64,000 nucleotides of DNA, taken from the NCBI GenBank assembly GCA_013115125.1, contig JABANN010000011.1, positions 89,630 through 153,629 of the forward strand. The letters run 5' to 3'. This document shows, in pieces, positions 1 to 11,367 of this stretch. Every line of letters starts with the position of its first letter. Positions within the stretch are counted from its first letter, which is position 1. The notes below the pieces were generated by a model that did not search any database, was not told where the DNA came from, and was given only the letters and a program-made list of their open reading frames with translations. Both the position numbers and the translations under genes were made by a program. The DNA is from Perkinsus olseni. Its lineage: Eukaryota > Perkinsozoa > Perkinsida.

Positions 1-4
1 CAAT

Positions 5-1186
5 TCAACAGGTTGGGAGATCCGAGCGGCCTTCTCGCTCCGGCTTCGGTGGTGGTCCGCGTCGCTGGGGAGAATGATTTCCTCCAGTTGAATGACCCGA
101 ATTGATGGTACCATCATCTACCTTGTATCTAGCAGATACAAGGGTGGTGTTGGGTGTCGAGAGTGCCGTGCCGACCGCGAGCGTTGTCGGCCGCTGGACA
201 TCCTCGAGATGGTCAAGCATCCCCAGGACGCCTCTCGGCTGATCATGCATTTCTGCTACAACGAAGTGAAAAAGAAAGGGGACGGCGTTGTAAGGCGACC
301 ACTCGGTACTCTGAGGATAACCGTTTCATCCTTGGGTCAGGACCGGGCGGACTGCCGCGGCAGGACCTTCCCGGTGGACGTCCTCGACCATGCTGGTCCT
401 ATGCCATTCGGTTCCAGTACGTTGAGGACCCCAGAGCTCACTGTGGCTGAGATCCACTTGACCAGTACTCAGGGAGCCGACTGTGGAGATGCTTGAGAAT
501 GGTGACCTCAGGCGTCTATTCGAACTGGCGAGTACCTGAAGGTTGCGGCCATCACATCCGGCAAGAGGATCCCTGCGAAGCTCTCTCTGGTCGAGGGCAG
601 CCCTTCGGCCCTGTGAAGGATCCGATCTGACTCGGAATATGCCCTCGGGAGGCGTCGTGCCTTGAAGAGACACCAGCATGGCCGATATCGGACGCCGAAA
701 ACGAAATAAAACATGAAAAACGCTGAAAACGCCGGCCGACTGCTCGATAAGTTCGTGTGACTCCCACGCTAACATGCAAAATACCGCATTGTCCTCGCGT
801 ACTGCATGCAGTCCTCTCCGAAGGTCGCCCAAGCTGTGTCGTCTTTACGAGTGGGAACAGGGTAATCGGGTGAGACATGCCGTCCAGTGGCCCCCTGGCA
901 GTATTCCGAAGGTGCCTTTGAATTTTTTTCATTGTTATCGGCAGTCTGCTTGTATTTCCTCCCGAATGCTTCCGTCGTCCTCGCCGCCCATGGATCGCCC
1001 TGGCAACCGTAGACTTAGCAGAATAATGAGTAGCGCCAGTACAATGGATAGCCGAGGATCCTTGCGGCTGGACTGTCCCAACAACAGGGCCTCACGCCGG
1101 AGTGCGTTCGGCAGGGCCACCGAGGGGCCTCGGTATACCATGAAGAGGGGCCCCGATTGGTCAGCAGTCAACAAGAGAGCCAGCAA
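5..1186 (-). CDS. possible exons of an unidentified membrane protein
   Basis: Two minus-strand stretches look weakly protein-like. One, at about 935-1186, carries a hydrophobic segment (LSIVLALLIILLSLRLPG) that would make one membrane helix, followed by an acidic stretch. The other, at 5-250, is a polar, Pro/Arg-rich tail ending in a stop close to the window edge. Between them several short frames are open on both strands and I cannot phase introns with confidence. No family is recognised. The region could be the 3' part of a small single-pass protein, or chance open frames. Treat the boundaries as rough. Confidence 0.2.
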
Positions 1187-1404
1187 AACCGCATACGACG
1201 TGAGCTGCGTTCACCTGACCCGAAGATTGCCAACGTCATAGGGGCTCGCTCGCGCCCTAGCACGGCTCAACGGCGGGCCAGATCCAGCTGACTGGGGACG
1301 AAGCTCTCGGAGTACTACGGCGGGGATATTGCCGAAGATGATCAAAGACAATGGCGGTAGGGCTCGAAGGCCCTAGTGAGCGTCTAGTGAGTGAGTTTCA
1401 ATAG

Positions 1405-2394
1405 GGACACTGCGGGAGACCATAGAGAACGAAGTCCACATGTCGCTATTGGACCGGCAGGCTATCTTAATGTGGATGCTCGAGTCATTGGATGCCCTCA
1501 ACGTGATGAGCGTTGCTGCTGCCGCCAGCCTCTGGCAGAGGTGCCCCCGTCAGGTCGATGATGCAGTTCTATTCACAGCGATTAGCATTGCCGATCGATA
1601 CGGCTCTCGACTGGCCAGAAGGAGTCGTTACTACGCCGCGAGCGCCCCGCTTTTCCTCTGCGGGGCGGATCTGCAGCAGGTGGCTCTTTCCTTCAGGAGG
1701 AACTCAGAAGTCTATATCTTCTTAGGCAATAGTAGCAGCACTTTGTATAGCGCTCAAGACCGCAGACACATTCGACGGAAAAGATGCGCTGGAGAAAGGT
1801 TGGCACTGGCCAGGCAACCTCTCGTGGCGCCCCAACTATCTTCCTCAGGCGTCACTGTTGGAGATTTCCTCGCGCATTTGTGTGGTTACATGCTGCCTGC
1901 TGAGCAGATCTACACAGTCGAGGCGGCCATCCTCAACGAACTCAACTTTGATGTCTACAGCCAGACGGCTGAGGTGAAGGCTTCTGCATCACCAAACTCT
2001 CAGTGTCCCCTGTCAGTATGTCATCAGAAGCGTCTTCTCCGCTCACTGTCCCAACTTGCCTGCCGAACCTCTCCCTCGGGAGTATTGGCTAGCACAGTAT
2101 CTAATGGAGGTCCTTGCGCTCTCTAAACCGCTGGCAGTGCTCAATACGCAGGCCAGTCTGGCAGCGGTCTGCATTGCTTGCGAGGTTTGTGGTGCCTACA
2201 GTCCCGTTCTTGCACCCCATGACTTCAATCATCTCCGGAGGGGAATCTTGGCAGTGTGGCAATCCCGAATCCGAAATCTGGGAAATGCTCTGACCGAAGC
2301 GATTGACAAGAAGTATGCATCGCCGAAGCGCCGATGCGTCAGTTTGATTTCATTGCAATATTACTTCGAAGAGGCTAGCTACTACTGCTCATGA
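1405..2394 (+). CDS. cyclin (cyclin-box protein)
   Basis: Probable regulatory subunit of a cyclin-dependent kinase. The N-terminal cyclin fold is seen in MSLLDRQAILMWMLES (around 1440) and LFTAISIADRYGSRL, which match the R..I..W and D-R-Y/F-L signatures of the first cyclin-box helices. VTVGDFLAHLCGYMLPAEQI followed by EAAILNELNFDV is the classic end of the first fold. An intron at 1974-2016 (43 nt, GTGAAG...TGTCAG) joins it to the C-terminal fold (YWLAQYLMEVLALS, then LAAVCIACEV), ending at 2394. At least one more intron lies between about 1620 and 1800; I could not fix it. The first visible coding exon begins after an AG at 1403-1404, so a short 5' exon is probably missing. The ATG at 1440 is the fallback start. 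Subfamily (A/B-like or other) cannot be told. Confidence 0.7.
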
Positions 2395-4107
2395 GACCAC
2401 ACTCGGCCTAGTATGCTTTATTCAAGATTGGTTACTCAACTGCGACCTGCCTCGAACCTCTATCATTTTTAAGTAAGATTGCCGATGCTGCTACTTCTAC
2501 TACGCAATTAATTGCCTTCGCTGCTCCTGAGCGATGCAACTTCCTGAGCTTGGCTTCTCAATGAGCTTGCGTCGCCTACTGACTACTGCTAGCATTTCGT
2601 CATCGTCATCAGCCGTTCAATCGCATTTGTCAACCCTTCGTCATCTCGAAGTGGTGGAACTGACTTATTATTATTATTATTATTATCCTCTATATATGCC
2701 TGCTTCGTATAGTTACTTATACAGCGCCTTGTAGTAGCAGTAGTAGAGGATATATATGAAACTTCTGCGACAATAGTAGTAATATACGTATCATCGTCGT
2801 TCACCATTTACATGAACTCTCGTAGTCACAGATTGCTGCACTAGTGCTGACGACTGTGCTGAAGAGTGATCAGAACATGTCCTGCTACGGCAGCTCACTA
2901 TCTCTATCACAATCTCCCGAGTGTTGTGTTGGTGAGTGATGGTGGCATTGTCGGAAAATTCATACCTACCGGGTCGCGGTATTCGATCTATCAAGACGAT
3001 GAAGCGTTTCCGATTTACGCAAGCTAAGAAAGGCACGGCGCGCCCTTCATGCAGTTCTTACGTGTTAACTAGGACTGAGTTCCAGCCTTGATCCAGGCCA
3101 GTTCCTGAATATGATGAGGGCGCTATTCATCGGAATGGTAGATGGCTCATGACACCAACTTGAATTGAGATTATTATTGATGATGAGCCCACTGTGATGC
3201 TTCGTGTGATGCAGCTCCACCCTGGTGGAGTCTATGACAGGGTGACACTAGAGTTCTACTATCACGTGCGATACCGTGGTTACACTGTCACACGGTGTCA
3301 CATGGTGATACGGTGGTTACACTGTCACACGGTGTCACACGGTGATACGGTGGTTACACTGTCACACGGTGTCGCATGGTGATAAGGTGGTTACACTGTT
3401 ACACGGTGTCACATGGTGATACGGTGGTTACACTGTCACACGGTGTCACATGGTGATACGGTGATACACCCCATAGTGGTGACAGTGGGACCAGAGTATC
3501 ACCATTCGGCGCCTGCATGACTAGGTGACAGTGGTCGGTGGTCTCTCTGTCATGCGGCGGTCCTCGAGGACCAAACCATGATCCAGGGCTCTCGCGGTAG
3601 ACCACAGTTGCCTTGATTAGGGTCTCTTAAAGATGCATATACGCACACAATGTTTCCGTGCTCTTCCCTGCCTGCTGAAGGCCGAGGCATTTCGCGTACC
3701 GGAACCAATTTTTCGCTCGACCCTAACCCCCGCACTACGAATGAACTCAATATCACAGAATATTGGCAACACCGGTATGTTGTCAGTGGCACATGCAACA
3801 TAGGAATGTGAATGCTTAAAATTTATAGCGAACACGTCTTGATAAATACTCGAGTGAGCCCCGGTCCAACTGCTGCTGCGTTTATTTTTGCACATTAATT
3901 TGCACTGTTAAAGGCACTCCAACTTGTGGATTGTGAGATGCCATGACCTGTGAAAACAATCACCGCTCCACTCCATCCAACCTCCTGTCGTTACCTGAGG
4001 CGACTGGCTTGGATGCGTCTTCGCCTCCTTCGCGAGATCCCTCCTGATGCAGCGGTTGTCTTTCAGGTAGCGCCAGATCTGAGGCAGTAGTGGTGAATCC
4101 AGAGTGA
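2395..4107. other. intergenic region with simple repeats
   Basis: No gene seen. It holds a (TAT)n microsatellite near 2665-2690 and a 37-bp minisatellite (separate entry). Short open frames here are low-complexity or repeat-derived. Confidence 0.5.
3264..3470. repeat. 37-bp minisatellite, about 5.5 copies
   Basis: A unit beginning GGTTACACTGTCACACGG starts at 3278, 3315, 3352, 3389 and 3426, an exact 37-bp period. Copies differ by a few substitutions (CATGG/CACGG, GTCACA/GTCGCA, ATACGG/ATAAGG). It lies in the spacer between the cyclin and the prominin-like gene and is not part of a convincing gene. Confidence 0.9.
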
Positions 4108-7100
4108 TCAACCGGAGACGGCAGTCGTCAGAAAGCAGTGCTTGTTGCCATTGGGACTCACCACGAACTCATAAACGAGTATAACGGTAATGATGGCGCA
4201 TGCAGCGAGAAGCGCTGCTCCAAAGCCGGTGATACCAGCGGCATAAGTCCAGCAGAATTGGTTGATGAGTCCCTCCCAGCGCACGGCCCTGACGGAGCGA
4301 ATCAGCACACCGAATCCTGACGGAGCCTGGACTGTCTACATGAAGCGGCAGCTGATACCGTCCAGGAGTTCCTGTATGGGAATGATGACAAGGCGGTCGA
4401 CCAAATCGCGGAGGCCGGTATCGATCTTGTCGAACGACGCAACGCGCTCGACGTCCACTGCCTGCAAGCAAACGAAAGTTGAACGCTTATGCTGATTGCG
4501 CTCTTACCGAGGCCTTAGCTTGTAGGTCGGTCTTGAAGTCCCTGATGAACTGCTGCCACTGGTTGAAGTCGCAGGTCCTCGAGGAGCCAGGGGAGGTTAC
4601 AAACTTGCGATCGGCCGTCTCGAATATGGTGTAGCCTGTACAGTCGTAGTCGTTCTTGGTCATAACCTGCGAGAGATCGAGCAACTAGTGCCTCCGGGAA
4701 ATTCACGGCGCATCGTACTGGCTGGCGGAGATTCAGCAAGTTGCCCCACGGCACCAAATTCTGGTTTGCTCCGCTGAGCTTGAAAGTGGTGCACTGAAAA
4801 AGCGAGCGACCGCGGATGAAATTGTACAGTAAATAGACGGGCAGACGTACCCCTGTAGCAGTGCCGAGGCCGACCCCGTTGCCACTCAAGGCGGCTATGT
4901 ACTCATCAACTCCGATAAGAGTTTTCCCTGCCAAAGCGAATGTACACTGTGTCTGCCTTCGAGAATATCCTACCATCCAGGGAGGCGATTGGGTCCCTAA
5001 ACTCCGGGCTCAGCGCGGAGAGGTCGATGGTTCTGTTGGAACACTCCGGCACACCAGCGAAGCCCGCCTCCAGAATAGCGGCACCAGCCGACAGACTTGG
5101 CGGCGAAGTCTGTAAGACGACAGAATCTCAGCGCTCGGCAAACTCTATACGAAAGATGAAATAGAATTGGCAGCTTACTCCGTCCCACTGGTAGTTCGCG
5201 TCAGACTGCAACGCGGCAGCTCTGTCGGGATCCAAGACGTACAAGTCACCGACCGCGTCAATGGCATTGAGAAGATCCTAAGGTGGTACGGGTGCAGGTC
5301 GGAGGAGAGGCCGAGGGGCTCACCCTGAACGCCGGCAAGTTGGCAATGTTGAGGCTTGGGTCGTTGATGTCCGCCCCGACCGAGGTAGTTATCTTGTCAA
5401 ATTCGGTTTTGATGCGCTCCTGTGAAAATGGGAAGAACACGATAATTAGTACGCCTCGAAGAAGAAGGAATCGGTCCCCGCTATCGACTCTGCGGTGATT
5501 CCCGAACGCGGAACGGTCCATCGGAACCTTGCGCTCGCGTGAAAGTAATAGAGCTTCTCTACCTCGACGTTGAAGGTCTCTCGCAGAGTCTTCCCATCAT
5601 CCACCTCGATCGTGGAAAGGATGTCACCGTCGCCGGCGGGATCCAAACAGGTCCCGATGAACTTCTTGACGTCCTGCAACCAGCAGCGGCTCGATGCACT
5701 ACAATTGCTATGCAAAATCATCGACTCACGTCGTTATCGGAGGATAAGTAGCGACCAGCAGGCGGGGCCGGCAAGGCCGGGAGGAGCCGACGAACAGGCC
5801 CGTCACGGTCTGAAACAGCAGCAGCGTGCAAGGCGAGTGGAGCGTATCGTCTATCCGTACTGGCCAAGCTCTGGAAGTCGTCATACATGTCGATGATCTT
5901 GGGGACGTCATGGATGATCATGCAGACAGAGCCTTCAAAGTAAGCCAGGATCATCACCTGTTCGGTCGAGATTCGATCGTGTCGCGAGACGCAGTGAATC
6001 TCACAATTCCTGAGACGTAGCAGGCGATGAAGACGTAGAGGCATGTGCAGCAGCAGGAGCAGCACACGCCGCAGGGATTGGTAACCTTGTCGGTGTGGTC
6101 TTCCGGAGGCTTCCTGAACGGGCAGGAGAACGATCGGTCGTTACGGAGATGCGACATCGGGGCTCACCGGAAGCATCCACAGAGAACGACAAGAATGAGG
6201 AGGACGATGGGTAGGAAAACGCCTGCAGCCCAGCCGAGAGTGGCGGAGCTGATAACGTCGAGGACCTGGGCAACGCCGCCATTGCGTGACGTTCCAGATG
6301 GCCGCTACTCACGTCACGAATGTCCTCTTCGTTGTTGATGAGCGCGTCTCCGATCTTATCCTCGAAGACGTCGCGGAACTCGTCAAGGGGGTCGATGGCT
6401 TTCGATGCCTCGCTATGGAGGTCTACGATATTCTGGCCACGCAGCTCCTGTCGAACCTGAGGAGCCGTCCGTCACGGTTGGCCTTCGCCGAACCATCTCA
6501 TACCATATCCCGAGCTTCGTTCAATGCACCGGCGGCACTGCCCTTCAACTCGTCCAGGACCTGAAACAGCTACTTGCAACACCTCGCTATCTACGAGTGC
6601 TTACCTGGGCCACCAGGGGGTTTGGTCCGCCGCAGCAAGCGTCGCAGAAGACACAGGTGTACTCGCCGACGCGGCGATTCTCCGGCTTGCCCAAGGTCGC
6701 CAGCATGTTCTCCAGAGAACCAGTGAGATCAGCTACAGCGCGACTACGACGAGACAGGAATGCAGAATTTCTGCAGCAGAAGCCGGACAGCAGAGGGCAG
6801 GGCTCACTCCAGTGTGCGGGTCTCCAGGAGTAGATTGTCCACGCCAGGCAAGAGCTCTCCGTTGCCGTTGGGATCCAACTCATCCACAAGGTCCTTGACC
6901 GAATCTATCATTGGCACCAGACCGATAAAAGCGTCATCGTTCTCCATATTGGATTCCTGACAAGGACTGCTTCCTGATCACACGTCACAACGCTCAAGGA
7001 CCCACCCCGCCGGGGTAGCCATTGAGGGAGTTATTAGCGAGCTTATAGACTTCACAGAAGGTGCCGTCGGCACCGCTGCTCATCGTGTCCTGCGACCCAA

Positions 7101-7837
7101 TGGCGATGGAGCCAGCGATGAGGAGGGCCAGAGCGAGGAGCATGCCGACGAGAATGAAGCCAAAGCGGGTCGTCTGCTTCGGAGTGCGAAGACCTTTCTT
7201 GGACTCGCCGAGGCAGAACCAGCAGCAGGCCTTCCGCCAGCAGCGGCAAATGAAGCATGGTAAGAGGATCTACAACGACGACGCGAGTCGCCAGCGGTAG
7301 CAGTCGGGGTACTTACAATCCAACCGATCACCAACAGGAAGGCAAGAGAGAAGCCGCCGCCAACACGATTGGCTGCGGACTGGATGTCACCACGTTTGTC
7401 CTCAATGCACTCAGTCAGGATGTCGTCGTTGTCACTGTGGCCTGCTCACGACGAGGGATACACAAGCACATGACCGCCTCCGCGAGGCCTCACATCGCTC
7501 ATCCCTGATGAACATCTCTAAGACGTTGTCGCCTACGAATTTCTCAACAGCTTTCTTCTTGTCGGCAACATCGAGGTCCAACTTCGGATCCTTCACGGCT
7601 TCGCAAACCTATAGGGCGGACGTGCTCAATCAGCCCGTGGCTCAGTCCCCTCCGAGCTGAATTCATGAAATGCAACACTTGCAATGGATTTGTCTCTGCT
7701 CCCTAGACCGTTCATTTTCAATATCGAATGCCGGTTCGATATTGTCTGCTTACCACGTCAACCCTCTCTAAAGCTTTGTCGGCGACAGGGCCGGCGAAGG
7801 CCAGGCCAAGCAGAGGTGCAGAACCAAGAAGCCGCAT
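4108..7837 (-). CDS. prominin-like five-pass membrane protein
   Basis: A multi-exon gene read from 7837 down to 4108. It starts with a signal peptide (MRLLGSAPLLGLAFAGPVAD). Membrane segments follow: TM1 near 7330 (GGGFSLAFLLVIGWI), a Cys-rich turn (CCWFCLGESKKG), TM2 near 7100-7170 (FGFILVGMLLALALLIAG), a long extracellular loop, TM3 near 6190-6260 (GWAAGVFLPIVLLILVVLC), a second Cys-rich turn (NPCGVCCSCCCTC), TM4 near 6010-6050 (LYVFIACYVSGIV), a second long loop, and TM5 near 4170-4250 (ITGFGAALLAACAIITVIL) before a short C-terminal tail. Five helices, Cys-rich cytosolic turns and two large outer loops are the prominin plan (plasma-membrane protrusion proteins). Sequence identity to animal prominin cannot be judged by eye, so the family call rests on topology. 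Most introns are short; their exact ends are not all fixed. Confidence 0.55.
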
Positions 7838-8146
7838 GCAAAAATCAACTGATGCCGGTGGAGTGTTGCCTCTGCAGCCGCGATGAGACGTGGTGATGAC
7901 GAGACAGCGAAAGTGCTCTTTTCTTGCATTTCTTGCATTTAGGCAAATCGTGTTCACAGAGATCCGTTGCCGTTGCCTTTCGAACGGGCACGTGAAATCA
8001 AAGAGTGAGGCAATTCAGCATATCGGAGTATAAGGGATACGGTCCAAGCGAAGAGCCACGATGCTGGAAACGGCGTGAAACTGTCCCGAGCCATCACCGA
8101 AATCGATACCAAAACAATCGGAACTTTCATCAGTCTTTTTTGCAAA

Positions 8147-8923
8147 ATGTCCAACGCTACTGCGGCGGAGCAGATCCGCGCCGGACTGGATGCTGTGAGC
8201 GGTTATGTGCAACCAGTGATCGATAAAGCCAGGCCTGCGGTCACGGAGGCTTACGCCACTTTGCGGACTGCTCTTTCGGGTCTCTCCGCAAAGGCCCAGG
8301 TTACTTACGAGGAAGCGTTTCCTGCGGTCCAGAAGTGGTACCACGAGACCGCACAACCGGCTGTCAGGCAGCTGACCGAGCAGGCCAAGCCCTACACTGA
8401 ACCTCTCGGAGATCTGTACGACCAGACGATCTCGACCGCCGGCCTCTATTCTCGTCAGCTGCTTGGTGATCATTATGGGTCTTATGTCGAGCGCGCCCTT
8501 CCCAATGTGTTTATTGCCCTGGCGATATCGGGCTTCCTGTGGGTGGGAATTTTCATGAAGCAAACCCTCGGCAGCAGTGGCGCGGGGAAGATCGTCGAGC
8601 AGTCTAAGGATGCCCAGAGGAGGTCCAAATCGAAGACCTCGGGCGGCAAGAAGCGTGAGGAATCGACGACCCCTTCTAGCCCTCCTGAAAGCGACCACGA
8701 AAGAACTAAGAAGCAGCGCACACCAAAGAAGGGTGGTCATAAGCAGCCCAAGAAGGCCCCTGTTTTTCCCAAGCCCGAGAGTCTGTCACCCAAGCCTAAG
8801 AGGAAGCCTGCGGCTAGCAAGGCCTCACAGGGAAAGAAGGCTGAGGCGCCTGCCTCTCACGGCAATGAGGCTACTAATACCGATGCTGACGGATGGAGCA
8901 CTGTGACTGGGAAAAGGCGATAG
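8147..8923 (+). CDS. amphipathic-helix protein with one membrane segment and basic tail
   Basis: Single open frame of 258 codons with no intron needed; ATG at 8147. Residues 1-115 are predicted helical with regularly spaced prolines (VQPVIDKARPAVTEAYATL, AVQKWYHETAQPAVRQLTEQ), resembling lipid-binding amphipathic 11-mer arrays. Residues about 119-137 (PNVFIALAISGFLWVGIFM) form one membrane helix. The remaining ~120 residues are Lys/Ser/Pro-rich (GGKKREE, KKQRTPKKGG, PKPKRKP) and finish with DADGWSTVTGKRR. The layout (membrane anchor, long basic cytosolic tail, terminal GW.TV motif) recalls ER-bound ribosome- or RNA-associated proteins, but no family is recognised and that comparison is inference only. 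The gene is head-to-head with the prominin-like gene (about 310 bp apart). Confidence 0.75.
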   Translation: MSNATAAEQIRAGLDAVSGYVQPVIDKARPAVTEAYATLRTALSGLSAKAQVTYEEAFPAVQKWYHETAQPAVRQLTEQAKPYTEPLGDLYDQTISTAGLYSRQLLGDHYGSYVERALPNVFIALAISGFLWVGIFMKQTLGSSGAGKIVEQSKDAQRRSKSKTSGGKKREESTTPSSPPESDHERTKKQRTPKKGGHKQPKKAPVFPKPESLSPKPKRKPAASKASQGKKAEAPASHGNEATNTDADGWSTVTGKRR

Positions 8924-9188
8924 TTGAGCGTGAATTATCAGCCCAATTTGTTTCCCTACTATGATTATTCAATTCCATTCCCATTGTGTTGCGTTGGTAC
9001 AGTTATTGGAGCACCATTGGGCTGCGCAGCCAAGTCAAAGCCAGAGAGCTCGACTGGTCCGGCGTGGAGGGCTGCCACGCCTTAACACTACGATGATAGT
9101 GAATGACGATCGAAACCCTCAGCCTCAACCGGTCACCGCTGGACTTCGCTCAAAGCGCAACATGGAAATTATATTCAGAAATGCAAGT

Positions 9189-10892
9189 TCATTGTCGCCG
9201 TCGACGTTTGACACCTTTCTTCTGGGGCACGGCCTCCTTCGGGGTCTTGTTAGCTTCAGCGCGGGGGTTGGCCATGAGCTCGGCCGTGAATAGAATACTG
9301 CCAATGATAGCCTGCATACTGGTCAGGAATCCAATTTCACCTGTGCGCCCAACCAGCGAATTCCCCTAAGATACTCCTCATAGTGGTGTTGATCTCCTCG
9401 TGTACGGCCTCAGTCACCGTCGTGGGAGGCTTCTTGCTGCCCATGTAGTGCCTGTATGTTGCAAACACTGGCCATCGTGGAACAGGGTCATGCCCACCTG
9501 TAAGCTAGCCGTATGACATGAACATCACAAGGGATGATTTGCCGACCTGCAAAGCGTGGTAGCACGCTGTTGACCGATAGCCTACATAAACCCACCCCGC
9601 ATTGAGAAGAGGGCAACGCAATCAGCCACTTTCCGTCCAACGCCCATAAAAGACGTGAGGAATTCTCGGCACTCCGTCTCTTGCTTGAATGCGTCAAGAG
9701 CACGGAGCTTCGCGAGCTGGCCTTCATCCTGCAAGGTAGTGATCAGGGAACGGAGATAACGGGCGCGGTATCTGGAACAGAACGAGGAGACATCTCTTCT
9801 TGGGCCTGGCGTCAATAGAAGCCTATGGGCCGTACAACAGTCTGCAACGAGAAATTCAACATGCAAAAACGAGGCCACTGCGCCACGCGGCGGGAGAACG
9901 GCCGTGTACCATATGATGATGGCACATTGCAAGTATTGATCATGTATGTGGATATTGCAATCAATCATGTCACAATAGTTGCAACGGGAGAATGCCCGAG
10001 TGTACTCAAGTGTATTCAAGAAAACATGCACAAGCGAGGCCACTATGGCACTCGTTGCGAACACGGCCGGACTGTGATTTCGTGAGACCTCCCGGCCGAT
10101 AGCGAGGACAGTCTGCCCGGGTCTCCGACCCAAATCCCATCTGGCGGAAGTGATCCTCGGTGGCAGCATCCAGTTGATGTAGGCTGGGAAACTGGTACAA
10201 CTCCAGCGTCTCTTCGCCCCCTTCGCGATCAGCAGCGGTCACCGTTGCCAAGTGCGTGCCATACCCTGAACGCCGCCTTGGAAAGAGGAAATCGGCGGAG
10301 TTGACCTACGCTGTCGAAGGGCGTTGAGCAGGAGACTGATCCGCTTAACGTTGTTATTCTGTGACGTGATGAAGGACACCAAGCACTCGAAGGGGTCTTG
10401 ATGAACCACCCGCAACCTGAAGAACCGAAACAGGTCTAATTTTTGCAACAGGAAAAGGCCAGAAGGTTCCGAACACAGGCCCGACTGTGAGCGTACCCAC
10501 GAAGATTCTTGTTGTGAACAACGGCCCTGAAGACCTCATCCCTCCCCTCCCAGTCTTTATATAGAGCATCGATATCGGTCTCTAACTGGAAGAACTGCCG
10601 AAGCTGCACATCAGCTTTCTCTATCTGCTTGGGCGGCCAACAGGAATACTCAATCATGGCAAGCTCAGCGTTCGTCCGCAAGCGGAAGGTAGTTGAGCCG
10701 ATGACGCCGCAGTACAGCTCTCCTTCCTGTCCTAAGGCAACGCAGGTCACCCGGGATTTCACGAGCGAAGTCGGGCTTCCTACCGCCGTCCAAAGCCTTC
10801 CAGACAAACACTTGCCCGCTGAACAACGTCAAACGAAGGTTAAGTTGATTTACCGGGGCCAGAGACACCCATTTTGAGAACCCGGAGAGCAT
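9189..10892 (-). CDS. OGG1: 8-oxoguanine DNA glycosylase/AP lyase
   Basis: Base-excision repair enzyme that removes 8-oxoG and nicks the abasic site. Read from ATG 10892 (MLSGFSKWVSLAPVNQLNLR) to a stop at 9189-9191. The N-terminal domain shows the LFSGQVFVW strand (family: LPSGQSFRW). The central domain shows DPFECLVSFITSQNNNVKRI (family: DPIECLFSFICSSNNN). The helix-hairpin-helix follows as MGVGRKVADCVALF, with the catalytic Lys after GVGR. IIPCDVHVIRLA carries the catalytic Asp (family: PVDVH). The C terminus has GEFAGWAH joined across a 43-nt intron to SILFTAELMANPRA, matching GPYAGWAQ-AVLFSADL, then a basic tail. One intron of about 350 nt (about 9776-10128) splits the G-F-G/Y-R-A-R-Y motif; its donor is GTCGGA and it contains an imperfect internal repeat. 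The other introns are short. Probably intact and nuclear or mitochondrial. Confidence 0.85.
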
Positions 10893-11367
10893 GCTGCATG
10901 CAAACCCTCTGAAGGAGTGGTACAACGAAGACCTGATAAATCGGTACCAACCGATTCGTAAAAACTGGCAACGGAAGCGGGAACTAGCGCATCGAAGTCT
11001 CAACCAAGCAAGGATCTGTGGCATGGTATAGACCACTGAGTTAACACTTCGTACCAGTCCAGGAGGCACGGCTTTCTCCTATAGGGATACCCTGGAGACA
11101 CACACACCACGCAGCCATACCCGTTGCACTAGCACTCACTCTTCGTCGTACGCTTACTAAAGTCGCCCCCTTGGACCAGCTCAGCCTACTTCGAACACGA
11201 CAATGTTCTTTGAGACCAATCATCGTTCGGTGGGACGTGGACGTGCAATGATGATCACCGATGATAAATCGCAACGGGAGTGAGCAATAACTGATAGGTA
11301 CTTCGTTTACCTCATGCAACGTCAAGTTTACACTAATGTACCAACGCGGGACGACGTCTAAGAACTT
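10893..11367. other. spacer between OGG1 and the PHD/SET-like gene
   Basis: Contains the OGG1 5' flank and the 3' flank of the next minus-strand gene. No convincing gene or RNA seen. Confidence 0.4.

Noticed and set aside
3194-3605. Short open frames over the 37-bp minisatellite
   Set aside because: They only translate the repeat unit on either strand; no independent coding evidence.
9190-9480. Apparent separate small gene or frameshift at the OGG1 3' end
   Set aside because: A 43-nt GT-AG intron joins GEFAGWAH to SILFTAEL exactly as the OGG1 family requires.
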